This document shows, in pieces, positions 1 through 10,586 of a stretch of 64,000 nucleotides of DNA; the first letter of the stretch is position 1; each line of letters starts with the position of its first letter. The translations under genes were made by a program, and so were the position numbers. The notes below the pieces were generated by a model that was not told the origin of the DNA, did no database searches, and was given only the letters and a program-made list of their open reading frames with translations. The DNA is from Anisodus tanguticus (lineage: Eukaryota > Streptophyta > Magnoliopsida > Solanales > Solanaceae), in NCBI GenBank assembly GCA_034509755.1, contig CM067557.1, forward strand, positions 44,946,001-45,010,000. The letters are read 5' to 3'.

Positions 1-572
1 CGCTTACAAATCTTCAAACATTTAGCACTATAAACAGTATACTTCACAAATGTTAAAGTGGAAATTCCACAAAGTTAACCATTTTTCAAACAAAACAGTA
101 TAATCAAATCACATAGCAAAAAATTACAATGCAAAGCTAAAAATAAACCAACTGACACTTGTATCTCAAGAAATGACCATCACTTGGTGCAACAGTAAAC
201 TTACACAAAATGTTAAATGTGCCATAAAGTTACATTTTTTCAAACAAAAACAGTAGAATCAAATCATAAAGCAAAATATATAGAGAAAAACAGCAATGCA
301 AAGCTAAAATAAACCAACTAACCACTTATATCTCAAGAAATGCCAATAAAGTTACAATTTTTAAACAAAATACAGTATAATCAAATCACAAAGCAAAAAA
401 GTACTAAGAATTAAGCCAAGTAACCACTTATATCTCAAGAAATACCCATCAACATTAGCTACAATTTACAAATGTTAAAGTGGAAATGCCAATAAAGTTA
501 GATTTTTTCAAACAAAAACAATATAATCAAATCACAAAGCAAAAAAATACAGTAAAATAACTAAAAACTAAC
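1..572. repeat. Degenerate tandem array in CCR4 intron 1
   Basis: At least four irregular units of roughly 105-165 bp run from the window edge to the splice donor of the CCR4 exon. Each unit carries a version of ATATCTCAAGAAATG followed by AAAGTTA, TTTTTCAAACAAAA, ATAATCAAATCACA and AAGCAAAA. The units start near 1, 146, 310 and 420. The unit head resembles the 3' end of the coding exon at 573-610, so the array seems to have grown from the exon-intron junction. On the minus strand this is the start of intron 1. It is seen directly; unit boundaries are approximate. Confidence 0.75.
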
Positions 573-736
573 CACTTATATCTTAGAAAATATCCATCAA
601 CTGGTGCAGACTCTGGAACATCCTCAGAAATAACTGATTTATCCTTATTAGGACGACGTGAAAGCACATAAGGCGTGAGTTCACAGCCTACAATCGGTAT
701 ATCGGACGGGAGATGTACCCGTAACACACTCAGCAT
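573..736 (-). CDS. CCR4-type deadenylase, first coding exon (partial gene)
   Basis: This exon encodes the N-terminus of a carbon catabolite repressor 4 homologue, the exonuclease/endonuclease-phosphatase family poly(A) ribonuclease of the CCR4-NOT complex that shortens mRNA tails. The ATG is at 734-736 and the protein starts MLSVLRVHLPSDIPIVGCEL, then a conserved DVPESAPVDG stretch and FLRYKW, the usual plant CCR4-1/2 N-terminus. The open frame extends 5' of this ATG, but family similarity begins at MLSV. The exon ends AAGTG before GTTAGT at 572-567, phase 2, the same phase as the acceptor of the related fragment at 30377. The remaining exons would lie left of position 1. Membership is clear from sequence; function follows from the family. 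Whether the off-window part is intact is unknown. Confidence 0.85.
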
Positions 737-1198
737 TCTCGAAACGGGACCCACACCACTACTACTACTATACCACAAACAACACAACTAATAATTAAAG
801 AAAATAAAAAATAATCCACAAAAAACTGATTTTTTTGTGGGCGGGTATATGGCGGATCCGCCATAACCTAACTTCTACCACCAATCGCCAGCCTTACTTT
901 TCAATTCAATAAAACCCTAAAAATCAATTAAAATCGAAGAAAAACCCTGATTTTGAGTTTAAAATGGTTAATTTAAAGTGGAATAAATTGGATCAAATGC
1001 CGGTTTTGAGAGATTTGGGGAAACCCAATAGATCGTTAATTTTTTTGATAGAGAGAGAAAGAAGGGGAATTTGTAGAGAGAGAAAGAGATGAATGGATTG
1101 ATTTGGTGGATTTAGGGTTTTACAAGAGAGAAGAAAGGGAAGAAGGAAGAGAGTCGTCCGAACATGCTATATTTACAAACAAAGAAAGAAAAAATTAA
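737..1198 (-). promoter_or_regulatory. 5' leader and promoter of CCR4 gene
   Basis: This is the untranslated leader and proximal promoter of the exon at 573-736. AAACCCTAA-like telo-box sequences occur near 911-920 and, as TTTAGGGTTTTA on the plus strand, near 1110-1122; such boxes are common near plant start sites. A GA/CT-rich stretch at 1050-1145 is typical of plant 5' leaders. The start site itself is not resolved. Confidence 0.5.
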
Positions 1199-1199
1199 A

Positions 1200-1200
<1 letters not shown>

Positions 1201-1258
<58 letters not shown>
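1201..1258. repeat. (TA)n microsatellite
   Basis: About 28 near-perfect TA dinucleotides lie directly upstream of the CCR4 promoter. It is likely polymorphic in length. Confidence 0.95.
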
Positions 1259-1261
<3 letters not shown>

Positions 1262-1397
1262 GTAGCCGAGTCCCCGAAAACGGTGTGTGATTGTTGTCTA
1301 TTGTGGGTGTGTAGATATTATTTATCACCCATTATTATTATGGTTGTCCAAATAATTTTTGAAATCTAGTATCAAATTAATGAAATCAAACTAATCT

Positions 1398-1983
1398 AAG
1401 CTAGTGTTTGGCCATAAATTTCCAAAATAAAAAAGTTGAAAAATTTGATTTGGTGAAATTTTTCAAGTTTTGAAGATGTGTTTGACCATAATTTTTATAA
1501 AACGTATTTCACTTTTTTATTTGAAAATTATGAAACATTACTTATACTTATAAGTTGTTAAAACTATCAAAATACTCAATCATGCAAAATATACAAACTT
1601 ATCAACTTAAAAATGTAATTATCTAAATATGAACTCAGTTGTCTCACCAACTATGAAACAACAAAGTCATCGCCTCACATGAGTAGCAGACTTTCAACCC
1701 AAGATTAATAAAGTGATAGATGCTAAATAGAAATGTGATAAAGATTCACATAACTATAGGGGTAGATAATAGAATTAGTTGGGTAATAAATATATGGGGC
1801 TTTTATAAAATATAAAAATTTGGGATAATTTTTAAAAGTTTTGAAAAGATCAAAATACAAATCTTGGCCCAAAATCAAGTTTGAGCCAGAATTTGAGATC
1901 TGTCAATTTTTTATGATCAAACAAAAATTTGAAAAAATATTTTCAAAATCTATCCCAAAAAATTATGGCCAAATGGGAGCTTA
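1398..1983. mobile_element. MITE with TTTGGCCATAA inverted ends
   Basis: The left end reads AGCTAGTGTTTGGCCATAAA and the right end reads AATTATGGCCAAATGGGAGC, which is the imperfect inverted repeat. Secondary inverted repeats with AAAAATTTGAAAAA lie just inside both ends. There is no coding capacity, and the size is about 586 bp. It resembles short non-autonomous DNA transposons common in Solanaceae genomes. I could not fix the target-site duplication. Confidence 0.7.
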
Positions 1984-2112
1984 AATGTACGCGCCTTGCA
2001 CATGTTCCTTGTATTAATGAATATTTTTTTAAAATAATATAAATACAGTCAAACATGTCGGCGTCGTTTATTTTGATATATTTTGACCAACAAATTATTA
2101 TTATAAAGAACA

Positions 2113-2138
2113 TAATATATATATATATAAATAATATA

Positions 2139-2176
<38 letters not shown>

Positions 2177-2177
2177 A
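2113..2177. repeat. AT/GT compound microsatellite
   Basis: A run of AT dinucleotides changes into about ten GT dinucleotides at the right end. Confidence 0.9.
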
Positions 2178-3089
2178 TTCGATTTTACGTGAGAGATAAT
2201 TGTTATAGTAAAGTGTTGTTTAGTTGTTATATAAAGATGTTAATATAGAGAGATCTAATTATAGTAATTAAAAGATTTGTTTACGTCATAATATAAAAAA
2301 TTACAAATTTTAAATGATAAATATTAATTGTATTTTGAGGGTTTGAATCGCTCATGTTGTTCTTTATTCAATTTAATAGAATTAGATTGCATTTATAATT
2401 ATATATAATAGAATTAGATTGCATTTATAATTTTACATCTCCTATATTAGGTAGAATTAGATTTCTCTTAACACAATTTGTTCTAATATTTGTTACATTA
2501 TACAAAAACGTTATTGAAATAGTATTTAATTGAAAGGTAAAAAGATATCGTTCATCTTTACACGAGTACTTGAATAAGTGCATTTCATGTACCGATTTCA
2601 TGCTAGGTATAAAATTTGTGTTTGGTAGCTTACCAACAATTGAAAATTAATACACACATTTTCCTCATGTTACTAAAGTGCTAAAACTTAAATATTCATT
2701 CTATTCATACATTAGAAATCACATAAACAATTTGAAGTCGACAATTAAGATTAGCACTTATGAAGTCGTATAGTGAGTTATTAGTGGCCTGTTATTACTA
2801 AATCGGTATCATATCACAAACAAATCATTTATTTGTAATTCTATTTTTAGTTAAGGAATTGTTATGCCACCAAACTTTAAGTTTCTAATCCGACGACATA
2901 GTAATCACTAATCAGTACGATGAAAGCACCAATGTAACAGTAGCAATTCCAACTGGTTGTATTATAAAACCAAATCTTTCTACTGTAATACTAAGAAGTA
3001 AAGAAAGAGATGGGGGATTAGAAGAACAAGGAGATGAGAATTCTATAACTTGTTGCCTGTCCAATTCATCCTCACTTTATCTATTTATA
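2178..3089. other. AT-rich intergenic stretch
   Basis: There is no open frame above noise and no recognisable domain. A short direct repeat (AATAGAATTAGATTGCATTT) occurs twice near 2377-2425. Nothing else supports a feature. Confidence 0.5.
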
Positions 3090-3420
3090 TTGTTCTCAGC
3101 ACCTCATTTCCCCGGTCCAATACAACGTTTTAGCATAGAAATATGGAAAATCGGGTGAATCTTCACATCACACGGAAGGTCCACTTTGTAAGCGACTTCT
3201 CCTATTTTCTTGAGCACCTTATAAGGTCCAAAGAACTTTCACCCTATCTTGTGGTGAGGCTGCAAGCGTAAAGAATGCTGGCGATATGGTTTGAGTTTGA
3301 CAAAGACCCAATCTCCAACTCCTCAACTAATATATGTGAGCCCCTTATCAGCAGTAGCTTTCATTCATTTCTGGGCTTTGATCAGATTCAATTTTAGCAA
3401 ATTTAGAACTTCATCTATGT
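3090..3420 (-). pseudogene. Ty3/gypsy integrase C-terminal remnant
   Basis: Read on the minus strand, this encodes with interruptions the region after a gypsy integrase core: a KPYRQHSLRLQPHHKIG-like motif, then KFFGPYKVLKKIGEVAYKVD and KIHPIFHIS. This is the chromatin-directed tail common in plant Ty3/gypsy polyproteins. In-frame stops make it non-functional. It continues the integrase core found at 8284-8755, so the two look like parts of one element separated by a later ~4.8-kb insertion. Confidence 0.75.
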
Positions 3421-3600
3421 TAAGAGTCTCACACCGGATATGGAATGAGAACATGAATTCCTTATATGGACTTGGGCAATCCTTAACCTACAAGCTACCT
3501 TTTGGGTTTTAGTTGGACCCAAGATCCATTCTTTACATGATATCAAAGTCAAACACATTCCAACTCTTTGTTCGTCGATGTTAGGCCTCCAAATTATTGT
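3417..3600. repeat. LTR-like repeat unit, copy 1
   Basis: It begins TGTTAAGAGTCTCACACCGG, continues with ATATGGAATGAGAACATGAA, and ends near GTTAGGCCTCCAAATTATTG. The same ~200-bp unit recurs at 7943 and 8143. The three copies bracket the DNA inserted between the two gypsy integrase parts, so they are probably remnants of a long terminal repeat or of tandem LTR-like units. Confidence 0.6.
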
Positions 3601-4108
3601 TAGAAATTTGCCTTTAGCAGGGAGGTGCGTCCACCCATATTTAATGAATTAAACACTAGTGGTCCGCATGTTGGAGGCTTTGTCTCTTCATACATGCATA
3701 ATCTACTAAGTGAGTAAATGACCGTAGGGCCAAGAATCGTCAAATTTCGTTGAGAAATGAAAGAGATATTGGTCCACGAAGTAAGGTGTGGGACAAATCT
3801 ACCATATCGGTGGGAAAAAATGAAGAATTGTTCTCTTTATAAGTCTCTAAATTGGTTAAGGGTTTGGGACCCCAAGGGTATCCCATGTGTTTAAAGGAGT
3901 GAGGACCTAGATGTACTTGGGTTCAAGGATAAGCCCACACGCGCGCGCCCGTCCGGCTCGGGTTGTGGGCTGTGGGACTTTCTGATATTATCTTTTTGGA
4001 CTCAAATTGCTTAATATTTACAGTTTGGTCCCTAGAGTTTCTGAAAAGTTGATTTTGGGAATGACGGAAGGCAGAAAGTTTCCGCCTACCGTTTGGGCTA
4101 TTTTTTAG
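3601..4108. other. Repeat-derived DNA between LTR-like unit and hAT
   Basis: No coding sequence is recognised. It probably belongs to the same nested retroelement as the flanking LTR-like units, because similar material resumes at 7286 on the other side of the hAT insertion. Confidence 0.4.
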
Positions 4109-7100
4109 CATTAACCGCATTAACCGGTGGACCGGGCTCGGGTACGGCGGGCGGGTCGGCGGGGGTCGGGGTCGGGGCGGGACGATCGGGGGGTCGGGAT
4201 CGGGCCTAGCGGGGTCGGGTGCGGGCGGGACTGCTCCGGTCCGTCCGATCCGATCCGTCGGTATCGGGGCGGGGCGGGCTCGGGTCGGGCGGGGCGGGGT
4301 CGGGTTTTCCTTTTTTTTTTTTTAAATAACATATGTATAAAAAAAACTCAATAAATAAAACAAGATAGTGTAATAAAAACATCCCAAGGCTATTTTTGTG
4401 CCTCTTATATTATTTAATAGACATATGATTTTTTTGTAATACAAATACAATTGTCTAAAATCTAAATTGCAACTTTATGGTGTTGTTCAAAAGTTGCAAA
4501 TTACATAATAAAATTGCAATTAAAAAAATTACATTTTCAAAAAAATCTGTTCTAATTGCTTGATGATTTCATGTGGTTCTTCGGTTGGAATAGGTATTTG
4601 TTGGTCAAATTGATCCACGTCGCTTCCACTACCTTCGGTTAAGATTTCGTTGTAGTTTTCATCATCTTCTTCGTTGATCTCCGGTTGACCGCACCTTTTC
4701 CGCTCCGCTCGTATCCAATCTCTCGAATAATACTTGCAATTTCCAAGTCGTCTCCGACCAATGAGTGTCTGTGGTCTCCTATTTGATATCTGCTCAGAAA
4801 AAGCGCTTTCCGACGCGGTTGATGACGCTTGAATGTTCAAAACATCTCGAGCCATCATTGAACGTGTCGGAAAGGTCTTCTCATTCCCCCTCCAAATGTT
4901 TCAACAAGTCTTCTTGTCCATCTTCATTGATAACTTCTTGATACGGTACGAACCACGCAAAACAAAAATATCCAACTCGCTAATTTGGTTAGTAGAGGTA
5001 CGGCCGCACATTCTATTTACGAGGCTTTCAATACTAGCCGCGAAACGACATGTCTTTTGTGAGGTTGTGTTGAAGATGAAGAAGATGGTATGGTAGGGTA
5101 CGTTACTAGCATTTTCTTGTTGATAAAATCTATATATATTTTTGCGGTGGTGTTCTACGCTATTCAACACTTCTTCTTTAGTTTGTTCAATAGGTGGTGG
5201 GTGATTTAGATTTTTGGGACTTGGAGGTGGTAGTACTTCTATACAATCGTAAATAGTTTCTATTAGTGATTTAGTACCGTCTATTTTAATAGTAGGATTT
5301 AATACGAACCAATAATATAAATAGAAGGAATAGGAATAAAATATTTTTTTATTTTGACAAACATTTTTTTAATAGTTGCCTTATAAGTTTGGTTTTTCCA
5401 TATATTCACTAAGTAATAAAAATATTAGAGTTATATAAAATAACATAGTTGAAATAGTAGGATAATATATACGGAAAATCTTTTGTTGCTTGAAAAAATT
5501 TCTCTAAAAATACAATAAGTTCGGAAATTTTTCCCAATCACTATCTAAAATCATATCAGCTGGCTTTTTATTATGAGAGTTAAAAAATAAATTTATAGGT
5601 AATTTATAGTCATAAGCAACAAGGAGTTGCTCGTATAAAGAATTCCACCTAGTGGATACTTCTTGTGGAATTCTTCTAAAAGGTAGTCCACAATCATGAC
5701 AAATTTTTTTATATTCTTTTCTACGTTGTACTTTATTACTTTTAAAAATAAAGTTTATAGCAAATTGTATTTTACTAAGAATGTCTTCAAAAAGTGATAG
5801 ACCATCCTTTACAATTAAGTTATATATATGGCACACGCATTTTATATGAAAATGGTCCGGAAAAGATGGAGCTAAACTATTTTTTAACATTGTAATTGCG
5901 TAATTGTTATTAGAAGCGTTATCTAATGTAATAGTCATAATTTTATCGGTAATTAAAGTAATAATCGCACACTTGATAAATATTTTACGCAATAAAAGTA
6001 CCGGTGTGCCTATCATCTATATATCTATACGCTAAAATACGTTTTTGCATAGACCATTTATAATCTATCCAATGACAAGTTACAGTTAAATAATCATGGC
6101 CGTTAGTACTACGACCTATATCGGACGTGATAGATACTTTGCCATTAAAATGATATAATGAAAAACGTAAATATTGTTGATATTCATGCGCAAATTTAAA
6201 TACATCTCTCTTAACGGTTGACCTAGGAAAACCGTTAAAAGCGAGGATTATATATATCTCTAATGTAATGAATAAAACCGGGAGATGAAGGAAATGAAAA
6301 AGGCAAACCCTCCACACAACTAATTTTGATATTGCTTCCCTATCTCTATGTTTGTTGTATTTAGAGCCTACAATTCCCCCCGTCATAGGGTTAATTTGAC
6401 CATGTACTTGGTCGGGACGATATCGGTATGTGAACCTTGTCCCGATGGAGCGGCCGTTTGCGCACCCGGTTTTGAAGCCAGGTATTGGGCATACCTAGGT
6501 TTGGATGAGCACTTACTACGTGTCTAATTAAACCCCCGTCCCACCGTGACCTTTTCCGAGTTTTAAATTTTAAAACATTTTTACAAATTTTACATATGGC
6601 TACTTGATTCTCTACGTCCCTATCAAAAAATGTCCATGCATCGATTTTAATGGTCGTTTTTTGGACCTCGTCTCATACTAGGGGGAATATGAGGTATTTC
6701 GGTTAAAGGTGCACTAGTGGGCGTGTTGTCATCAATATTAGTGGGTGTATCGTCTAGATCATCGTCTAAATTAAAGTCTTCTTGAGTTCCGGAAAAATAA
6801 CTCCTCGTCTAAATCTAATGGTATTGTAGGAAAATGTTGAGTATCAACAAAATCATCTGTGTAGGAATAAGATGACTAGAAGAAGTACCCTTGCCACGAT
6901 TGCCCCTACTAGGAGAAGTCTTACCCTTACCCTTAAACATACCTCTAATTCCTTCCATTTTAATTATATGCTAACAAATAATTAAAGTAAATGAAATTAA
7001 GTGCGCTAAATAAAATAAACGGAGACAATAATAATTTAATGAAGGAACGAATGTACCAAACGCCGACGTAACGTCGACGTGTAATCGAGAGGTTGAAAAT

Positions 7101-7285
7101 TGAAACTTTGCTCGATGGAAGATTAAAATGGCATTACTAATCTAAAATGGCCGTTAACTCCTCCATAAACAACCGGGACGAGACCTCCGTCCCGAGTTCG
7201 AGTCCCGACCATTTTTTTTTTTTTATAGCGGGGTCGGGTCGGGACACGGGGTCTCCGTCCCGGCCCAACCGGCCATGGCCATAAA
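4109..7285 (-). mobile_element. hAT transposon copy 1, degenerate transposase
   Basis: The element is bounded by very GC-rich subterminal blocks (4125-4310 and 7190-7270) rich in CCCGACCCCG. On the minus strand it encodes a broken hAT transposase: start near 6960 (MEGIRG), an acidic linker, and a BED zinc finger with CKIC near 6600. Next come an RNase H-like core with TSDIGRS (near 6120) and ITLDNASNNN (near 5920), the TRWNSLYEQL motif (near 5650), and the C-terminal dimerisation region with SSTASESAFS (near 4800). Several frameshifts and stops separate these pieces, so it cannot make an active protein. It is a close relative of the element at 33338-36798, in the opposite orientation. Its ends are approximate and I see no clear target duplication. 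Confidence 0.85.
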
Positions 7286-7942
7286 TCCTTCAATGACCAT
7301 ATAAAAAAAAAACCTTGCCATTAACAGCCCTCCCTAATGGCCATTAACAACCATGTTTTGGCAGTTGAGAAGTCCCCTCCCTCATGCTATATATTGAGCA
7401 TTCTGGCTCAATTGTGGAACACGGAAAAAAATGAAACACCCACATACAGTAAAGATAGACAAAAATATATACACAGAGACAAACAGAAGAGTAAAACACA
7501 GTCCAAAACGTGAGCAGTAACGTTGGGACGAAAAACAGAAACTCTTCCTTCCTTTTCCATTTCTTCAGCAAGTCGATTCGTATTTGTTTTCTTCGTCAGA
7601 CTCAACATATTTGCTTTGTAGTGTTGAGATTAAAGTGTTGTTTTATCTTGAGAGACTATTGCCCGTTAACGTAAAAGCATATATACGGGGCAATCTTGTC
7701 TTAAGGACAGAGTGCAATCACTCGACTCAGCACACAGTTATAACAATCCAGATTTAGTGTTTCTTGATTCAGGTTATCAATATTCAAGACTCAACAACTT
7801 TGCGGCAGTTCTGAATATTGGCAATTCGGTTTATCCTTTCGAACACTTGTAATATTTATTTACTTCTCGTACTGCTTTACAATAGTACCCAACAATTATA
7901 TTGTTCTAGCTCTAGTTAACGAGGTCTGAACGTGCGGGAAAA
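7286..7942. other. Repeat-derived DNA right of hAT copy 1
   Basis: No coding sequence is recognised; the short open frames around 7344-7608 have no family features. It ends with AACGAGGTCTGAACGTGCGG, the tail of the LTR-like unit, so I read it as the second half of the retroelement interrupted by the hAT element. Confidence 0.4.
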
Positions 7943-8240
7943 TGTTAAAAGTCCACATGGATATGGAATGAGAACATGAACTGACTTGTACAATCCTCAA
8001 CTTACAAGCTAGCTTTTGAATTTGAGTTAGGCCCAAAATTCATATAAGAGTCATGTTCATTCCAATTCTTTGTTCACTTATGTTAGACACTCAAATTATA
8101 TTATCCACGCTCCACTTAACAAAGTCTGGGCGTGCGGAGCAGTGTTAAGAGTCACACATCGAATATGTAATAGGAACATGGAATGAACTTTGACAATACT
8201 CACCAGCAAACTAGATTTTGGGTTTGAATTAGGCGCAAGA
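7943..8240. repeat. LTR-like repeat units, copies 2 and 3
   Basis: Two tandem units start at 7943 (TGTTAAAAGTCCACATGGAT) and 8143 (TGTTAAGAGTCACACATCGA). The first is about 200 bp long; the second is cut off near 8240, where the gypsy integrase resumes. They match the unit at 3417. Confidence 0.6.
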
Positions 8241-8283
8241 TCCCTTCTTTACCATCTCTTTGCAACAAGAATTGCTCCACTAA

Positions 8284-8755
8284 ATCACTGGAACTGTCCC
8301 CTACCGATACATGGTGGTTTACGACCATATACTGCTTCAGAAGGTGGCATACCAGCTAAAGTTTGTAGGGCAGTGTTGCCAATATTCGGCCCACGGAAGC
8401 ATATCAACCCAATAGGAGAGTTGGCCACAAAGCAACGCAAGTACTGCTCAGGGGGGCCTTTGTTTGTCCGTCGGTCTGTGGGTGATAGGAGGTACTCATG
8501 GCCAAGGTAGTCCCCTGCAGGCGATGGATTTCCTGCCAAAATTCGTGAATGAACCTGGGATCTCGATCAGTGACAATAGTGCGCGGCAGCCCATGTAAGC
8601 TGATAATTTCAACCACAAAAGCATCAGCAATGGATTTGGCTGTGAAAATAGAGGGAAGAGGAATGAAGTGGCCGTATTTGGACAAACGATCCACCACCGT
8701 CATGTGGATTTCCTTCTTTGAACTAGGAAGGCATGTGATAAAATCCATGGCAATA
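8284..8755 (-). pseudogene. Ty3/gypsy integrase core remnant
   Basis: The minus strand encodes an integrase catalytic core. MDFITCLPSS starts near 8748, followed by VVDRLSKYGHFIPL with the first catalytic Asp, TIVTDRDPRF with the second, and STSYHPQTDGQT, which normally precedes the catalytic Glu. After this a frameshift moves the reading to another frame, which encodes YNTALQT-like, AGMPPSEAVYGRKPP. The expected Glu-containing segment is disrupted. It is an inactive fragment of the same element as 3090-3420. Confidence 0.85.
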
Positions 8756-8765
8756 TCTTCAAACT

Positions 8766-9510
8766 AGGGTTGCTTATGGGGCGGAACGATTGTGTATTTA
8801 CACATAATGGATTAATTTATCGGTTATCGATTTTTAAAAATACTAATCCGCTAGCCAACCGTTAAGATATCGGTTGGTTCGATATCGGTTTAGTGATTAT
8901 CGATCGGTTATCGGTCAGTTTATCGATTAAATCAACAACTGGGAGTTATGCCTGGCCTAAATTGAAAAACCAACATTACTGCCCAGCCATATTTCAACAT
9001 GTTTTACTAAACAGAACTCTTCAATTGAACCTTAATAATTGAAAATGAGAGCTTGATACACCATTGTGATTTGCACCAGCTGGTCCTCTGTAATATGACA
9101 TGCTTACTGATGAAGAAATAAATTTGACATGAAATAATACATAGTTTTCTGCATTTGCAAAGCACACCAGATAAATGCAGTATATTAGTGCATTGTAATA
9201 AACCATAAATGAAGCTCTTAATCTCAAGTCTCAACCAGAAACTTGAGTACAACTAAAAGTCTAAAATACAACTGATGATATAATCACATAGCAGAAGTCT
9301 GAAGCATAAGGATAGAAATGAAAATATAATAATCTTTAACGGGTTAACGGTTTATCCGATAAGAAAATTGAGTAATTCATCCCCGCACCATTAAGTCATT
9401 AACTATAAAATTATAACTCATTCACCAACCGTTAATTCGATACTAATAAGCCAATTAGTCAATTTTACGATCGGTAATTGGTGAAGGTTCGGTTTGACGT
9501 ATGGATAACA
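8766..9510. repeat. Candidate non-autonomous element with ATCGGTTA-rich ends
   Basis: Both sides carry short motifs built from CGGTTATCG, CGATCGGT and AATTCGATA, in inverted arrangement at 8820-8930 and 9340-9500. The middle (8935-9330) is unrelated AT-rich DNA. The shape resembles the hAT-like MITE at 18580-19383, whose ends are also built from short GGTTCG-type motifs. No target duplication was confirmed. Confidence 0.4.
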
Positions 9511-10586
9511 TGCATTTGTTTCTACAGTGTAAGTATGGCTACTAGAAATACATAAATTACCACAACTAAACAGCCATTAGTTAATGAACTATTAGTTTTA
9601 ACTTTGAAGTAATATTTGACGATAAATCAATCATGTGAAGTACCTATATTGATACTGACCATCAGATATGGTTCAATTAATATTAAATGTCTATCTAGAC
9701 TTATAATTCATGATTCAATTGCAATATCCAAGTTAACAAGGACAAGTATGAGTGGTCACAAAATAAGTTCTCCAAGATTAACTATTTTAGATGTACTTCC
9801 ACAATAATTGTGATTGAAAAATATCAATTCAGACCTATTGTTGATTCCTTTTTTTTTTTGGATTTTGCAGTATCATACAAAAATAATCAAATACTTTTGT
9901 TGATTTTAGAGTATCATACAAAAATAATCAAATATTTGGACGAACCGAAAACGATAAGAGGTGCTAAGAAGTGGTCGAGTTGACTAGAGTTCCATCCTTG
10001 CAATTTATTAGTAAAAGATAAACAACCAATTCTTTCTAATAGTCATAAAAGTCACAGAAAGAGAGGACAAAGACCAAATAATACTACATATGGTATAGTA
10101 TATCATTACTTTTTATAAGTCGAGGCAATTTATTACTTTATTTTTGTACACTTTTATTAGAGAGTACACAAATAAAACCCGGCAATTGACATTACTCCCT
10201 TGGGTGCCTACCAAAGCAGCTGATGGGTAACTCTGTCCAAAAAACTTAAAATCTGACACCACATGATTCTCTCGACCAATTTCGTAGACCACTGCAACAC
10301 CCTTGAGTGCCAATGAATGCAGGCAATTCTCCAATAAAAATAATCAAATTGCTAAAGAACACACAGCTATAGCAACAAATCCATCTTAAAATGCAAGGAA
10401 TTTAGGTAATAGATGGACATACTTCACTTTACTTTGTAGCAAAAGTTCAACAAAGGCCTTAAATGGCAATGTAAACAAAATTTAAACTAACAAGCAATGT
10501 CTGGAGCTGATACCAAAAAACTAATAATGTCTTTCAATTACAGAAAAGAAGATTGAACAAAACAACACCTCAGAAACAGACTAAGA
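9511..10586. other. Intergenic region downstream of eL21
   Basis: There is no convincing gene. A short direct duplication occurs near 9868-9935 (AGTATCATACAAAAATAATC twice). The 3' untranslated region of eL21 should occupy the right end, roughly 10380-10586; no clear polyadenylation signal stands out. Confidence 0.4.

Noticed and set aside
4120..4354. Open frames on both strands rich in Arg, Gly and Pro
   Set aside because: They arise from the GC-rich subterminal repeat of hAT copy 1; the same kind of frame appears at 36589-36804 in copy 2.
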